Shown: piece by piece, positions 23,713-32,997 of the stretch
How positions within the stretch are numbered: position 1 is the first letter of the stretch
Layout: each line of letters starts with the position of its first letter
Origin: BOG-908 sp963795825
Lineage (GTDB): Bacteria; Pseudomonadota; Alphaproteobacteria; Acetobacterales; Acetobacteraceae
NCBI GenBank assembly: GCA_963795825.1
Contig: CAWCIW010000002.1
Span: 124,001-188,000, forward strand
Direction of reading: 5' to 3'
DNA length: 64,000 bases
Position numbers and translations under genes: made by a program
The notes under the pieces: model-generated
The model's database searches: none
The model's input: the letters and a program-made list of their open reading frames with translations, nothing else
What the model was told of the DNA's origin: nothing

Positions 23713-25035
23713 ATGCCCGCCCATTACGATCTGCTGATACGCGGCGGCATCGCCGTAACCCCCTGGGGCGAAAGCAGGACCGACATAGGCGCGCAAGACG
23801 GCAGGATCGTCACGCTGACGGCCGAAGCAGCCGACACCGCGGAGACCGTGCTCGACGCGCGGCATTTGCACGTGCTGCCCGGCCTGATCGATCCGCACGT
23901 GCATCTGCGCGATCCCGGCGATGCGTCTGTGGAGAGTATTCCCACCGGCACGCGGGCGGCCGTGCTGGGCGGGATCGCCACGGTGTTCGACATGCCGAAC
24001 ACGCAGCCGGCGGTGACCGATGCCTCTACGCTGGCCTGGAAGCAGGAATATGTGCCGCAGCACAGCCATTGCGATTTCGGCATCTATGTGGGTGCCACGC
24101 GCGCCAACACGCCCGAGCTGGGCACGCTGGAACGCGCGGCCGGCGTGTGCGCGGTCAAGCTGTTCGCCGGCAGCTCCACCGGCGACCTGATGATCGAGGA
24201 CGATGCGGGCATCGAGGCGGTGATGCGCTCCGGCCACCGGCGCATCGCGTTTCATTCCGAGGACGAATATCGGCTGCAGGAGCGCCGCAAAGCGTTCGGC
24301 AGCGGCGAGCCGTACGCGCGCCACATGGAATGGCGCGACGCGGAATGCGCGTTTCTTGGCACAAGGCGTATCGTGGCGCTGGCGCGCAAGACAGGGCGGC
24401 CCGCACATATCGTGCACGTGTCCACGGCCGAGGAGTTCGAATTCCTGGGCGCGCACCGGGCGATCGCCACCGCGGAGGTGCTGGTGAACCACCTCACGCA
24501 GGTGGGCCCGGAGTGTTACGAGACGCTGGGCGCCTATGCGGTGATGAACCCGCCCATTCGCACGCAGCGCCATTTCGACGCGGCGTGGGCGGCGGTGCGC
24601 GACGGGCGGGTGGACACGATCGGCTCGGATCACGCGCCGCATTCCCATGCGGCCAAGGCGCGGCCCTGGCCGGATACCGCCGCCGGGCTGACCGGGGTGC
24701 AGACCGCGGTGCCGATCATGCTGGACCATGTGAATGCGGGCCGGCTCAGCCTGGCGCGGCTGGTGGATCTGATGGCGGCCGGGCCGGCGCGGGTTTACGG
24801 GGCGGTGAGCAAGGGGCGGATCGCGGTAGGCTACGATGCGGATTTCACCCTGGCGGACATGGCGTGCCGGCGGGTGATCGAGAACGACTGGATCGCCACG
24901 CCCGCGGGGTGGACGCCGTTTCATGGCAAATCCGTGGTCGGGTGGCCGATGGCGACGGTGGTGCGCGGACACGTTGTCATGCGCGACGATGCGGTGGTCG
25001 GCGCGCCGGTGGGGCGCCTGGTTTCGTTCCAGTGA
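23713..25035 (+). CDS. pyrC: Dihydroorotase
   Basis: 440-residue amidohydrolase of the dihydroorotase type, third step of pyrimidine synthesis (carbamoyl aspartate to dihydroorotate). Metal site DPHVHLRDPG, VFDMPNTQP, the candidate carbamylated Lys in CAVKLFAGSS, HSEDEYRLQERR, AHIVHVSTAEE and SDHAPHSHAAK are in family order. ATG at 23713 follows GGAG eight bases upstream. It could be an allantoinase or other dihydroorotase-like hydrolase, but no other pyrimidine or purine gene is adjacent to help decide. The gene ends inside a strong inverted repeat. Confidence 0.88.
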   Translation: MPAHYDLLIRGGIAVTPWGESRTDIGAQDGRIVTLTAEAADTAETVLDARHLHVLPGLIDPHVHLRDPGDASVESIPTGTRAAVLGGIATVFDMPNTQPAVTDASTLAWKQEYVPQHSHCDFGIYVGATRANTPELGTLERAAGVCAVKLFAGSSTGDLMIEDDAGIEAVMRSGHRRIAFHSEDEYRLQERRKAFGSGEPYARHMEWRDAECAFLGTRRIVALARKTGRPAHIVHVSTAEEFEFLGAHRAIATAEVLVNHLTQVGPECYETLGAYAVMNPPIRTQRHFDAAWAAVRDGRVDTIGSDHAPHSHAAKARPWPDTAAGLTGVQTAVPIMLDHVNAGRLSLARLVDLMAAGPARVYGAVSKGRIAVGYDADFTLADMACRRVIENDWIATPAGWTPFHGKSVVGWPMATVVRGHVVMRDDAVVGAPVGRLVSFQ

Positions 25036-25124
25036 AAGTCGGTCCGGCGGCCATCTGGCGGCGCTGTGCTGCGCTCCGGTGCTCGCACATCACCGCCAGC
25101 TGACTCGCCGGACCGACTTTCATT
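25031..25124. repeat. Long inverted repeat at the pyrC 3' end
   Basis: GAAAGTCGGTCCGGCG at 25034-25049 is perfectly complementary to CGCCGGACCGACTTTC at 25106-25121, extended by outer A-T pairs. Inside it, CTGGCGG (about 25055) pairs with CCGCCAG. It includes the pyrC stop codon. It is unrelated in sequence to the paired-hairpin family that starts 15 bases later. Confidence 0.7.
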
Positions 25125-25138
25125 ACGTGATGATTTCA

Positions 25139-25323
25139 AAAGGAAGAAAGCAGTCCTTTTTCGAGAAAAAGGACCAAAAAGCTTTTGCTCCGACGCCTGC
25201 ATCACGGCCTACTCTCGTTCTGCCAGTCGATACGGTTGCAGTGATGGCCGCGATTTCCGTGCAGGCGTCATGGCAAAAGCTTTTTGGTCCTTTTTCTCGA
25301 AAAAGGACTGCTTTCTTGCTTGC
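25139..25323. repeat. Paired-hairpin element, type II
   Basis: Between pyrC and the SDR gene (tandem, plus). Both stems are GTCC/GGAC, with inner arms CTTTTGCTCCGACGCCTGCA and GTGCAGGCGTCATGGCAAAAG. The core has GATACGGTTGCAGTGAT, the same orientation as the copies at 14401, 44831 and 55338. Confidence 0.88.
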
Positions 25324-25383
25324 CCAACCCATGCCGCCGCGCACTGTGCTAGACCGCGCGCAACCACTGCCGGAGCGCCCGCC

Positions 25384-26310
25384 ATGACCGCCTGGACCGC
25401 CGATGCCATCCCCACCCTCGTCGGGCGCACCGCAATCGTGACGGGCTGCACCAGCGGCATCGGCTACGAGGCGGCACTCGCACTGGCCGCACATGGCGCC
25501 GAGGTGATCATGGCGGTGCGCGATACGGCGCGCGGCCAGGCCTGCGCCGCGCGCATTCGCGGCGCACACCCCGAGGCGCGGCTGACGGTGATGGCGCTGG
25601 ACGTGGCGAGCCTGGCCTCGATACGCGAGTTCGCCGAGCGCGCGTCCGACACGCTGGCGCGGGTGGACGTGCTGATCAACAACGCGGGGCTCGGCCTGCA
25701 GGCCAGGCGCGCCGTGACGTTGGACGGGTTCGAGCGGCAGTTCGGCACCAACCATCTGGGTGCGTTCGCGCTGACCGGCCGGCTGATGGCGGCCTTGCTG
25801 CGCGCGCCGAGCCCGCGGGTGGTGGCGATCGCCAGCATCGCGCACCGTCGCGGGCGGATCAATTTCGACGATCTGCAGACCGAGCGGCCGTATAACGGGC
25901 GGGTGGCGTACGGGCAGTCCAAGCTGGCGAATTTGATGTTCGCGCTGGAGCTGGACCGTCGGGCGCGGCTGGCGGGATCGCGCCTCGTGAGCGTGGCGGC
26001 GCATCCCGGGGTGGCGACGACGAACTTCATCGCAGCGACGGGCATGCCCGGGCTGGCGGCGCGGGCGATCAATCTGGGCATCGGCGTGCTGGGGCAGAAC
26101 GCGGAGCAGGGCGCGCGGCCGGGACTGTATGCGGCGACGATGCCCGATGTGGTGGGCGGGCAGTATTGGGGGCCGAACGGGCTGCTGGAGGTGCGCGGGG
26201 CGCCGGCGCTGGCGCAGATCTCGGCACATGCGCTGGACCGCGCGGCCTGGGAGCGGCTGTGGGTGGAGTCCGAGCGGCTCACCGGCGTGACTTACCCGCC
26301 GCTTGCCTGA
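25384..26310 (+). CDS. SDR-family oxidoreductase, retinol-dehydrogenase-like
   Basis: 308-residue classical short-chain dehydrogenase. NAD(P) motif TGCTSGIG (residues 20-27), NNAGLG, catalytic Ser in VVAIASIAHRRG and YGQSKLAN (YxxxK). The sequence style (FERQFGTNHLGAFALTGRL, RVVSVAAHPG-like HPGVATTNF) is that of the retinol dehydrogenase/WW-oxidoreductase-like bacterial SDRs of unknown substrate. ATG at 25384 gives a normal N-terminus. It stands alone downstream of a repeat element. Confidence 0.88.
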   Translation: MTAWTADAIPTLVGRTAIVTGCTSGIGYEAALALAAHGAEVIMAVRDTARGQACAARIRGAHPEARLTVMALDVASLASIREFAERASDTLARVDVLINNAGLGLQARRAVTLDGFERQFGTNHLGAFALTGRLMAALLRAPSPRVVAIASIAHRRGRINFDDLQTERPYNGRVAYGQSKLANLMFALELDRRARLAGSRLVSVAAHPGVATTNFIAATGMPGLAARAINLGIGVLGQNAEQGARPGLYAATMPDVVGGQYWGPNGLLEVRGAPALAQISAHALDRAAWERLWVESERLTGVTYPPLA

Positions 26311-26402
26311 ACAATCGTGGGCTGCGGACGCGCAGAGGTGGCGGGCGGGGCGGCGGGGCGGTATCACTCGTATGGTAACGAATGCGCGGAGTTGGCAGCT
26401 TC

Positions 26403-26810
26403 ATGGCCGAGATCGAGGATCGCCTGGCACCCCGGGATGGCTTGAACAATTACAACGTGTTGTTGGCGCGGCTGGACCTGCCCTCGCATGGCGGCGCGCA
26501 GTTCACCTTCGCCGTGACGAACTCGATGCTGCCGGTGACCGAGCTGGTGGTTGGCGTGCCGAATACCGGGCAGGGGCTCGACCGGATGACGGTGGAGGCG
26601 CATGGCGCGCTGATCGACGTGCTGCGGCAGCTGTTGTTCCGGGCGGAAAAGGCGCGGCTGAACCATGAGCGCAATGCGCGGCCGGTGGTGATCCGGGACG
26701 GGGCGGCGCCGGCCGCGTTGCAAGATGACGCAGACCTGGCAGGCGGACGCAGCGGGCTGGATCAGGGCGGGTTTGCTGTGGACGACCTTGTGGCGGCTGA
26801 TGGCGGTTAG
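26403..26810 (+). CDS. Hypothetical protein
   Basis: 135 residues, no signal peptide or membrane segment. I do not recognise a family. The N-terminal two-thirds reads as a plausible globular protein (NNYNVLLARLDLPSHGGAQF, VEAHGALIDVLRQLLFRAEKARLNHE). The C-terminal third is Asp/Ala/Gly-rich. GGAG is 12 bases before this ATG; an in-frame ATG at 26382 would add seven residues. It lies 92 bp after the SDR gene. Confidence 0.5.
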   Translation: MAEIEDRLAPRDGLNNYNVLLARLDLPSHGGAQFTFAVTNSMLPVTELVVGVPNTGQGLDRMTVEAHGALIDVLRQLLFRAEKARLNHERNARPVVIRDGAAPAALQDDADLAGGRSGLDQGGFAVDDLVAADGG

Positions 26811-26985
26811 GGCAAAATCCGATCGAGCCGGGTGATAGGGGATTATCCCTAACGCGGCGACGGTTCAGTGGATGCACGCGGGGCGGACGGCTAGCGCCAC
26901 CTGCGCCAGGCGTGGTGCGTCCATTTTGAAACGTCACGAGAAGGCGACTACTCCACCGCAGCTGGATATGAGCCGGATTGGTTTT

Positions 26986-27236
26986 ATACCGACCCGTCTT
27001 GGGACTGATCAATCGGCAGCAAGGAAGGAAGGCCTTCTTTTTCGAGAAAAAGAAGCAAAAAGCTTTTGCTGTGACGCCTGCACACGGATTTGGCTTTCAT
27101 TGCAGCCGCATCGACTTGCAATAAGAGCGTAGGCTGTAGGTGCAGGCGTCGGAGCAAAAGCTTTTTGGTCCTTTTTCTCGAAAAAGGACTGCTTTCTTGC
27201 TTGCCTGGATGCGTCGATCTTTCCCGGGGTTGGTAT
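26986..27236. repeat. Full-length paired-hairpin element with terminal inverted repeats
   Basis: Left end ATACCGACCCG at 26986, right end CGGGGTTGGTAT at 27236, about 250 bp in all. Left stem CTTC/GAAG, right stem GTCC/GGAC, arms of type II. The core has ATTGCAGCCGCATCGACTTGCAAT. The final base coincides with the stop codon of the amidohydrolase on the opposite strand. In the 26811-26985 stretch between this element and the preceding gene I see nothing else. Confidence 0.9.
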
Positions 27237-28510
27237 CAGTCGGCGCCAGCCGGCGCTTTCACCACGTCGCCGCCTTTCATCACGAAGACCACATGCTGCA
27301 GCAGGCGCACATCGGCCAGCGGATCGCCATCTACGGCGATGATGTCGCCGTAGCGGCCCGGGGCGATCGCGCCGACATCGTGCGTCCTGTCCAAAGCTTC
27401 GGCAGATGAGCGCGTGGCTGCGGTGATCGCTTCGATCGGCGTCATGCCCCATTGCACCATGGTGGCGAATTGCCGGGCGTTGTAGCCGTTCGGATATACG
27501 CCGCCATCGGTGCCGAACAGCATCTTCACGCCGGCGGCGTGTGCCGCACGGAACGTTTCGCGCTGCTTGCGGCCTATTTCGCGTTCCTTGGCCAGGCTTT
27601 CGGGAAACAGGCCGTTTTTCGCACCTTCGGCGAGGATGTAGTCGTCGTTGTAGATGTCCATGTCGAACCAGGCGCCGTGTTGCTTGGCGAGGTGGAAGCT
27701 TTCGTCATCGGCGAGGCTGGCATGCTCGATGGTGTCCACGCCGGCGCGCAGCGAGTCGTTGATGCCGTCGGTGCCATGCGCGTGCACGGCCACGCGCATG
27801 CCGAGCATGTGCGCTTCGGACACGATCGCCTGCATTTCGGCGAGCGATACCTGCTGCACGCCGACCTTGTCGGTTTTGGAAAGCACGCCGCCTGTGCCAC
27901 AGAACTTTATCACCTCGGCACCGTATTTGCGCATCCGGCGCACCGCGGCGCGGTAGGCGTCGGGCGAGTCGGCGATCTGCGGATTCGGTACGGTGACCGA
28001 GGGTGGAAACTCGGTGGCGTCGCAATGGCCGCCTGTGGCGCCGAGTGCGTAGGTTGCCGGCACGATGCGCGGGCCGGGGATGTAGCCGTGCTCGATGCCC
28101 TGTTTCAGCGCCACGTCGCTGAAGAATGACGAGCCGACATTGCGCACCGTGGTGAAGCCGGCCTCGAGCGTTTTCTTGGCGTTCGCCACGCCGACGACGG
28201 TCCAAAAGGCGTCGGTATATTCGAGGCCCTTGTAGCCGGACAGAGTGGGGTCGCTGGTCAGATGCACGTGCATGTCGATCAGGCCGGGCAGGATGGTGCG
28301 GGTGCCGAGGTCGATATGCCGGGCGCCCTGCGGCGTCGCGTCGCCCTGCTTGCCGACGGAGAGAATCCTGCCGTCCTGGATTATCACCAGCGGGCTGTCG
28401 GTCTCACGGCCGGCCATGACGTCGATCATGTGCGCGGCGGTCAGCACGACGGTGTCGGCTTTTGCGTGTGTGGCGGTCAGGAGCAGGCAGGTGGCGACGA
28501 GGAATTTCAC
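27236..28510 (-). CDS. Secreted metal-dependent amidohydrolase
   Basis: 424-residue amidohydrolase-superfamily protein of the imidazolonepropionase-like/Xaa-Pro dipeptidase-like group. Signal peptide FLVATCLLLTATHAKA; metal site DMHVHLTSDP; a Lys in EVIKFCGTGG (candidate carbamylated ligand); His in VAVHAHGTDG and IEHASLAD; Asp in LFGTDGGVY. The end VGAIAPGRYGDIIAVDGDPL is typical. No ATG lies near the signal peptide; GTG at 28510 is chosen. Substrate unknown. Its stop codon overlaps the end of the repeat element, so the native C-terminus may have been altered by insertion. Confidence 0.85.
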   Translation of the reverse strand: MKFLVATCLLLTATHAKADTVVLTAAHMIDVMAGRETDSPLVIIQDGRILSVGKQGDATPQGARHIDLGTRTILPGLIDMHVHLTSDPTLSGYKGLEYTDAFWTVVGVANAKKTLEAGFTTVRNVGSSFFSDVALKQGIEHGYIPGPRIVPATYALGATGGHCDATEFPPSVTVPNPQIADSPDAYRAAVRRMRKYGAEVIKFCGTGGVLSKTDKVGVQQVSLAEMQAIVSEAHMLGMRVAVHAHGTDGINDSLRAGVDTIEHASLADDESFHLAKQHGAWFDMDIYNDDYILAEGAKNGLFPESLAKEREIGRKQRETFRAAHAAGVKMLFGTDGGVYPNGYNARQFATMVQWGMTPIEAITAATRSSAEALDRTHDVGAIAPGRYGDIIAVDGDPLADVRLLQHVVFVMKGGDVVKAPAGAD

Positions 28511-28529
28511 GCGAGGCGGTCTCCGGGGG

Positions 28530-28692
28530 CAAGGCAAGTAAGGCCTTCTTTTTTGCAAAAAAGAAGCAAAAAACTTTTGCTTCCCCGCCCTGGCCGACGC
28601 TCCCTTTCAGCCGGAGATACGCGGGCGCCCGAAATGCGAGGAACGCAAAAGTTTTTTGCTTCTTTTTTTCAAAAAAGAAGGCCTTGCCTTGC
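28530..28692. repeat. Paired-hairpin element, type I
   Basis: Between the ABC1 kinase and amidohydrolase genes, both on the minus strand. Both stems are CTTC/GAAG and both flanks read AAGGCCTT. The arms are CTTTTGCTTCCCC and GAGGAACGCAAAAG. The core is about 60 nt, GC-rich and without the GACGCCTGCA boundary. Confidence 0.85.
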
Positions 28693-30063
28693 CTAGAGCG
28701 CCGCCGGCACCCCAGCCTCGGCGAGAGCCGCAGCCTGCCGCTCGGCCAACTCATGCTCGTCGAAACCCGCGATCAACTCGTGGAACATGCGATGCCAATT
28801 CAGCTTGGCGCCGAGCCGCAGGAACACCGAGCCCAGCCCGATCGCAGAACGGTCCATCAGCATGAATTCGCGCGGCGGCTTTACACCACCGGTGCGCTGC
28901 AGGCCCGCATGGACTTTTTGCGCGATTTCGCGGCCGTATTGCGGGTCGTTACTTTCCTGGATCGAGCGCACGCGGTCCTGTATCAGCGGCTCGTAGAGGA
29001 AGCGTGCCCACTGGTTCAGCACTTCGGCTTTTTCGCGGCTGAGGCCGACAAATCCCCAGCCTTCATAAGCGTGGTGCGCCTTTGCTTCGTCGCCGTCGCG
29101 TATGGCTTCGAACAGGTCGATGACGCCGCGCAGGAAATGCGGGCGGAATACGCGTATCGCCCCGAAATCCAGCAGGTTGATGCCGTTATCCGCGCGCACC
29201 TGGTAATTTCCCAGATGCGGGTCGCCGTGAATCACGCCGAAGCGGTAGAGCGGCGTGTACCAGGCGGTGAACAGGGAACGGGCGATTTCGTTGCGCACTT
29301 CCAGCGGCGGATCGGTATCGACCACGCTCTGCAGCGCGCGGCCGGGCAGCCAGGTCATTGTCAGCAGGCGCGCGGTGGTGGTCTCCATCACCGGCTCGGG
29401 GACGGTAGCGGTCGGCACGTCTTTCAGCATCAGGCCGTAGAGCCGCATCTGCGCGGCTTCGCGCACGTAATCCAGTTCTTCGCGCAGGCGTTCGGAGAGT
29501 TCCTTGAAGATATCTTCGTTCTGCAGGGCGTTGTCGACGCGGTGGTAAAGCGACAAAGCCAGGCGAACCTGGCGCAGATCGGCTTCGACCACGCTCGGCA
29601 TGTCCGGGTATTGCAGCTTGCAGGCGACTTCGCGACCGTCTGTCAGGCGCGCTTTATGCACTTGGCCAAGGCTTGCTGCGGCGGCGGCTTCGCGGCCGAA
29701 TTCGGCGAAACGCGATTCCCAGCCGGCGCCCAGTTCCGTTGTCATGCGGCGGCGCACGAAGGCCCAGCCCATTGGTGGGGCGTTGGCCTGGAGTTGCGCC
29801 AGTTCGGCGGCATATTCCGGCGGCAGCGCGTCCGGAATGGTCGAGAGGAACTGCGCCACCTTCATCAGCGGGCCTTTCAGCCCGCCGAGTATGGCTTTCA
29901 GGTCCTCTGCATGCGCGGCGCCGCCGGTTTTCATGCCGAACACGCGCTGCCCGGCGAAACGCGCGGCTATGCCGCCCACCGCGGTGGAGGTGCGGGCAAA
30001 GCGCTTGATCTCGCCGAAAAGGTTGGCGTTGGCGACCCCGCCCGGTTGGGTCGGCTCAGACAT
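28693..30063 (-). CDS. ABC1/AarF-UbiB family atypical kinase
   Basis: 456-residue UbiB/COQ8-like protein of the ABC1 family, linked in other organisms to ubiquinone synthesis (ATPase or atypical kinase). The family's Lys/Gln motif is KGPLMKVAQFLST. An Ala-rich loop AAAAASLGQVHKA stands where protein kinases have a Gly-rich loop. The catalytic-loop region is VIHGDPHLGNYQV and the metal-binding LLDFGAIRVF. It lacks the C-terminal helices of UbiB, so it belongs to the soluble AarF-like group. It overlaps pepF by eight bases, downstream of it. Confidence 0.9.
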   Translation of the reverse strand: MSEPTQPGGVANANLFGEIKRFARTSTAVGGIAARFAGQRVFGMKTGGAAHAEDLKAILGGLKGPLMKVAQFLSTIPDALPPEYAAELAQLQANAPPMGWAFVRRRMTTELGAGWESRFAEFGREAAAAASLGQVHKARLTDGREVACKLQYPDMPSVVEADLRQVRLALSLYHRVDNALQNEDIFKELSERLREELDYVREAAQMRLYGLMLKDVPTATVPEPVMETTTARLLTMTWLPGRALQSVVDTDPPLEVRNEIARSLFTAWYTPLYRFGVIHGDPHLGNYQVRADNGINLLDFGAIRVFRPHFLRGVIDLFEAIRDGDEAKAHHAYEGWGFVGLSREKAEVLNQWARFLYEPLIQDRVRSIQESNDPQYGREIAQKVHAGLQRTGGVKPPREFMLMDRSAIGLGSVFLRLGAKLNWHRMFHELIAGFDEHELAERQAAALAEAGVPAAL

Positions 30064-31871
30064 CCTCGCCCGCTTCCAATTCGTCGATGAAGCCGGAGAT
30101 CACGTCGAGACCGCGCCGCCAGAAGGCGGGGTCCGACGCATCGAGGCCGAACGGCGCCAGCAGATCCTTGTGCACCTTGGTTCCTCCCGCGCGCAGCATC
30201 TCGCGATACTTGGCCTGGAAACCGGGATGTCCAGACTGGAACACGTCGTAGAGCGCATTCACCAGGCAATCGCCGAACGCGTAGGCGTAGACGTAAAACG
30301 GCGAGTGCACGAAATGTGGCACGTAGGCCCAGAACACGCTGTATTCCGGCGTGAAGGAAAAGGCCGGGCCGAGGCTTTCTGTCTGCACCTGCAGCCAGAT
30401 TTCGCCGATGCGTTCGGGCAGACAGTTCGCCGCGGCGGCGCTCGTCGTGCAGCAGGGTTTCGAAGCGGTAGAACGCGATCTGGCGGACCACCGTGTTGAG
30501 CATGTCTTCGACCTTGCCGGCGAGCATCAGGCGGCGGCGGGCGGGGTCGGTTTCGGCGTCCAGCAGCGCGCGGAAGGTGAGCATCTCGCCGAATACGCTG
30601 GCGGTTTCGGCCAGGGTCAGCGGCGTGCCGCTCATCAGGTAGCCCTGCTCGCCGGCGAGCACCTGGTGCACGCCGTGGCCGAGTTCGTGCGCGAGCGTCA
30701 TCACGTCGCGGGTGCGGCCGTGAAAGTTCATCAGTATATAAGGATGCACGCTGGGCACGGTGGGGTGGGCGAAGGCGCCGCCGGACTTGCCGTCGCGCAG
30801 GGCGGCGTCGATCCAGTTGTTGTCGAAGAAGCGGCGGCCAACGTCGGAGAGTTCGGGATCGAAGCGGTTGTAGGCGCCTAGCACGGTGGATTCCGCTTCG
30901 GCCCATTCGATGCGGCGGTCGTCGTCGCCTGGCAGAGGGGCGTTGCGGTCCCAGTGCTGAAGCTTTTCCAGGCCGAGCCACTTCGCCTTCAGCTTGTAAT
31001 AACGGTGCGAGAGCCGCGGGAAATCGGCGACGACCGCGGTCACCAGCGCGTCCACCACCTCGTCTTCGACCACGTTGGACAGGTTGCGGTCGCTGCCCGG
31101 GCGCGGGAGCTGGCGCCAGGTATCCACGATCTCCTTGTCCTTGGCGAGCGTGTTGGTGATCAGCGAGAAAAGCTTGCCGCGTTCCTCGAAGGCCTGGCCG
31201 ATGGCGGCGGCCGCGGTGGCCCGTATGGCGCGGTCGGGGTCGGAGAGCTTGTTGAGCACGGCATTCACGGTGAGCTGCTCGCCGTCGAAGGCGATGCGCA
31301 TGCCGGCGATCGTCTCGTCGAACAGGCGGCTCCAGGCGCTGCGGCCGGTGACTTCGCGGTCGTGGACGAAGCGCTCGAGCTCGTCGCTGAGCTGGTGTTT
31401 GCGCCAGACGCGCAGGTCGCGCAGGTAGGGGCGCCAGCGGGCGAAAGCGGGGTCGGCGAATTTGGCTTCGAGCACGGCGTCGTCGATGCGGTTCAGCTCG
31501 AGGCGGAAGAACAGCACGTGGGCGCTGATCGCGGTGCAGCGCTCCATCATGGACTGGTAGAACTGGCCGGCGGCGGCGTTCGTGCTGTCGGCGCTGAACA
31601 GGAGCTGGGCGTAGCTCATCACGCGGCCGAGGATCTCGTCGACAGCCTGGAAGGTGTCCATCGCCCCGGCGAGCTCGCGGCCGCCGAGATCTGCAAGGCG
31701 TCCGGCAACAGCGTCCGAAAAGGCGAGGGCCTGGCGTTCCGCTTCGGCGAGATCGGCCTGCAGTTGCGGGCTGTCGGGCGCGGTGTAGAGATCGGCAAGG
31801 TTCCAGGCGGGAAGGTCTGCCGGTGCAGCGGCCTGGATTGCGACGGTGCCCTCGGGGGCGTGGTGGATCAT
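30056..31871 (-). pseudogene. pepF: Oligoendopeptidase F (M3), one frame break
   Basis: M3-family zinc oligopeptidase, cytoplasmic. The zinc motif TLAHELGHGVHQ and the downstream FGEMLTFRALL are in the first frame. The C-terminal block FSFTPEYSVFWAYVPHFVHSPF... continues in another frame. The break is at a GGG run near 30416-30418: dropping one base joins LLHDERRRGELSA to ERIGEIWLQ. The total length (1816) is 3n+1, consistent with one inserted base; the repaired protein has about 604 residues. It is coupled to the ABC1 kinase gene downstream. Assembly error is the likely cause. Confidence 0.88.
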
Positions 31872-31981
31872 CTGGCGGGGTCCTTCAGCAACCGCCCCTC
31901 ATGTAGGGCGCCTGCTGCCGCATCAAAGCCCGGGCGACGATACCCCGCGACGAATGGACCCGGGCGGGCAGGCCGTACTGG

Positions 31982-32230
31982 TCAGTAGCTGATCACGCGC
32001 ACCGACTGCACCAGCGCGGAGGTGGGGGCGGGATTGGCCGGATCGTTCGCCGTGGCGCGCACGATCGTGCTGGCGAACGGGGCATCGGCGGAACAAACCT
32101 GGCCGGCGCAATGCGGCAGCACCGTCGCCGTGACGGACATCGAAGAGGACACAACCGCCGCGACGGCCGGCGCGCCGGCAAAGGCGGCGCAGAAGGCGGC
32201 GGCTGCCGACAGGGAGCGAAGGAGACGCAT
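31982..32230 (-). CDS. Small secreted protein, possibly coat-U-like
   Basis: 82 residues with a signal peptide (MRLLRSLSAAAAFCAAFAGAPAVA). The short mature part starts SSSMSVTATVLPHC and ends VRVISY. That pattern echoes the first strand (x-V-T-A-T-V-x-x-x-C) and last strand of spore coat U-type pilins, but the middle is missing. It diverges from the pilus locus and may be a reduced pilin or an unrelated envelope protein. An upstream in-frame ATG (32368) gives no signal peptide. Confidence 0.5.
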   Translation of the reverse strand: MRLLRSLSAAAAFCAAFAGAPAVAAVVSSSMSVTATVLPHCAGQVCSADAPFASTIVRATANDPANPAPTSALVQSVRVISY

Positions 32231-32478
32231 TTTAAATTGTCCTACGAGCATCGAGCCGGGAGAACGGGACGAATAATGCAGAGTTGCATCCAATTGAAGA
32301 TCACAAACGCATTGCTGCACCGCGCGAAAGGGAGGCAGGTCACACAAGAATATGATTTGTGTATGCAAAGCTCGTGTTAGGCGCAGGACTAAGGAAAAAT
32401 CGCCTGCTGACGGTGGAAAGTTTCCGTTAATTTCCGCCTGCTATGTAAAGGGCAACGACCCTTTCATGGACAAGTAAA
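32231..32478. promoter_or_regulatory. AT-richer divergent promoter region of the pilus locus
   Basis: About 250 bp between two divergent starts, visibly richer in A/T than its surroundings. Two short palindromes lie close to the pilin start: GGAAAGTTTCC at 32415-32425 and AAAGGG-N6-CCCTTT at 32447-32464. They could be operators; I cannot assign a regulator. Confidence 0.35.
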
Positions 32479-32973
32479 ATGACTGTCACGAGCGCACATA
32501 TCCGTATTTTCACGATGGTGGCAGGTTTGTTTCTTGGCAGCAACGCGACGTCGCTGGCCGATGCAACGACCGTGACTTCCAACATCGCCGTATCAGCATT
32601 GTCGCTTTCAAGTTGCACGCTCGTTGCGGGGCCCTTGGCTTTCGGCAACTACACGCAGACCGTCAACAACGCCACCGCCGCGCTGACGGTGCTCTGCACG
32701 GCGACCACGCCGTACACGATCGGCCTGAACTCGGGTACCACGACGGGCGGCACGCAGGCGGCGCGTCTGCTGTATAACCTGACGGCCGGCACCACTCTGG
32801 CCTACACCCTGTTCACGGATTCAGGCCGCACCGTCCCCTGGGCCGCGAATACGGTGAGCGGCACCGGCAGCGGGCTGACGCAGACGGTAAACGTTTATGG
32901 CCAGATTGCCGCAGGCCTGCAGGCAGCGCCGGGTGCCTACGCCGACGTTGTCACCGCCACCCTGACCTACTGA
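32479..32973 (+). CDS. Spore coat U domain pilin (major subunit candidate)
   Basis: 164-residue secreted protein of the SCPU family, the pilin type of archaic (Csu-like) chaperone-usher pili. Signal peptide to about residue 28. The mature part TTVTSNIAVSALSLSSCTLVAGPLAFGNY has the first-strand and Cys pattern of the family; a second Cys follows in LTVLCTATTPY, and the end is GAYADVVTATLTY. It is the first gene of a chaperone-usher-pilin set on the plus strand. Confidence 0.85.
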   Translation: MTVTSAHIRIFTMVAGLFLGSNATSLADATTVTSNIAVSALSLSSCTLVAGPLAFGNYTQTVNNATAALTVLCTATTPYTIGLNSGTTTGGTQAARLLYNLTAGTTLAYTLFTDSGRTVPWAANTVSGTGSGLTQTVNVYGQIAAGLQAAPGAYADVVTATLTY

Positions 32974-32997
32974 CGGTCTCGCGGCAGGATCGGTGGT

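Noticed and set aside
26986..27236. Type II core as a tRNA-like structure
   Set aside because: TTGCAA...TTGCAA and GACGCCTGCA/TGCAGGCGTC form stems, but there is no cloverleaf with T-loop consensus or CCA-like end.
30056..30388. A separate small gene after pepF
   Set aside because: Its sequence is the normal C-terminus of oligoendopeptidase F; the break is one extra base.
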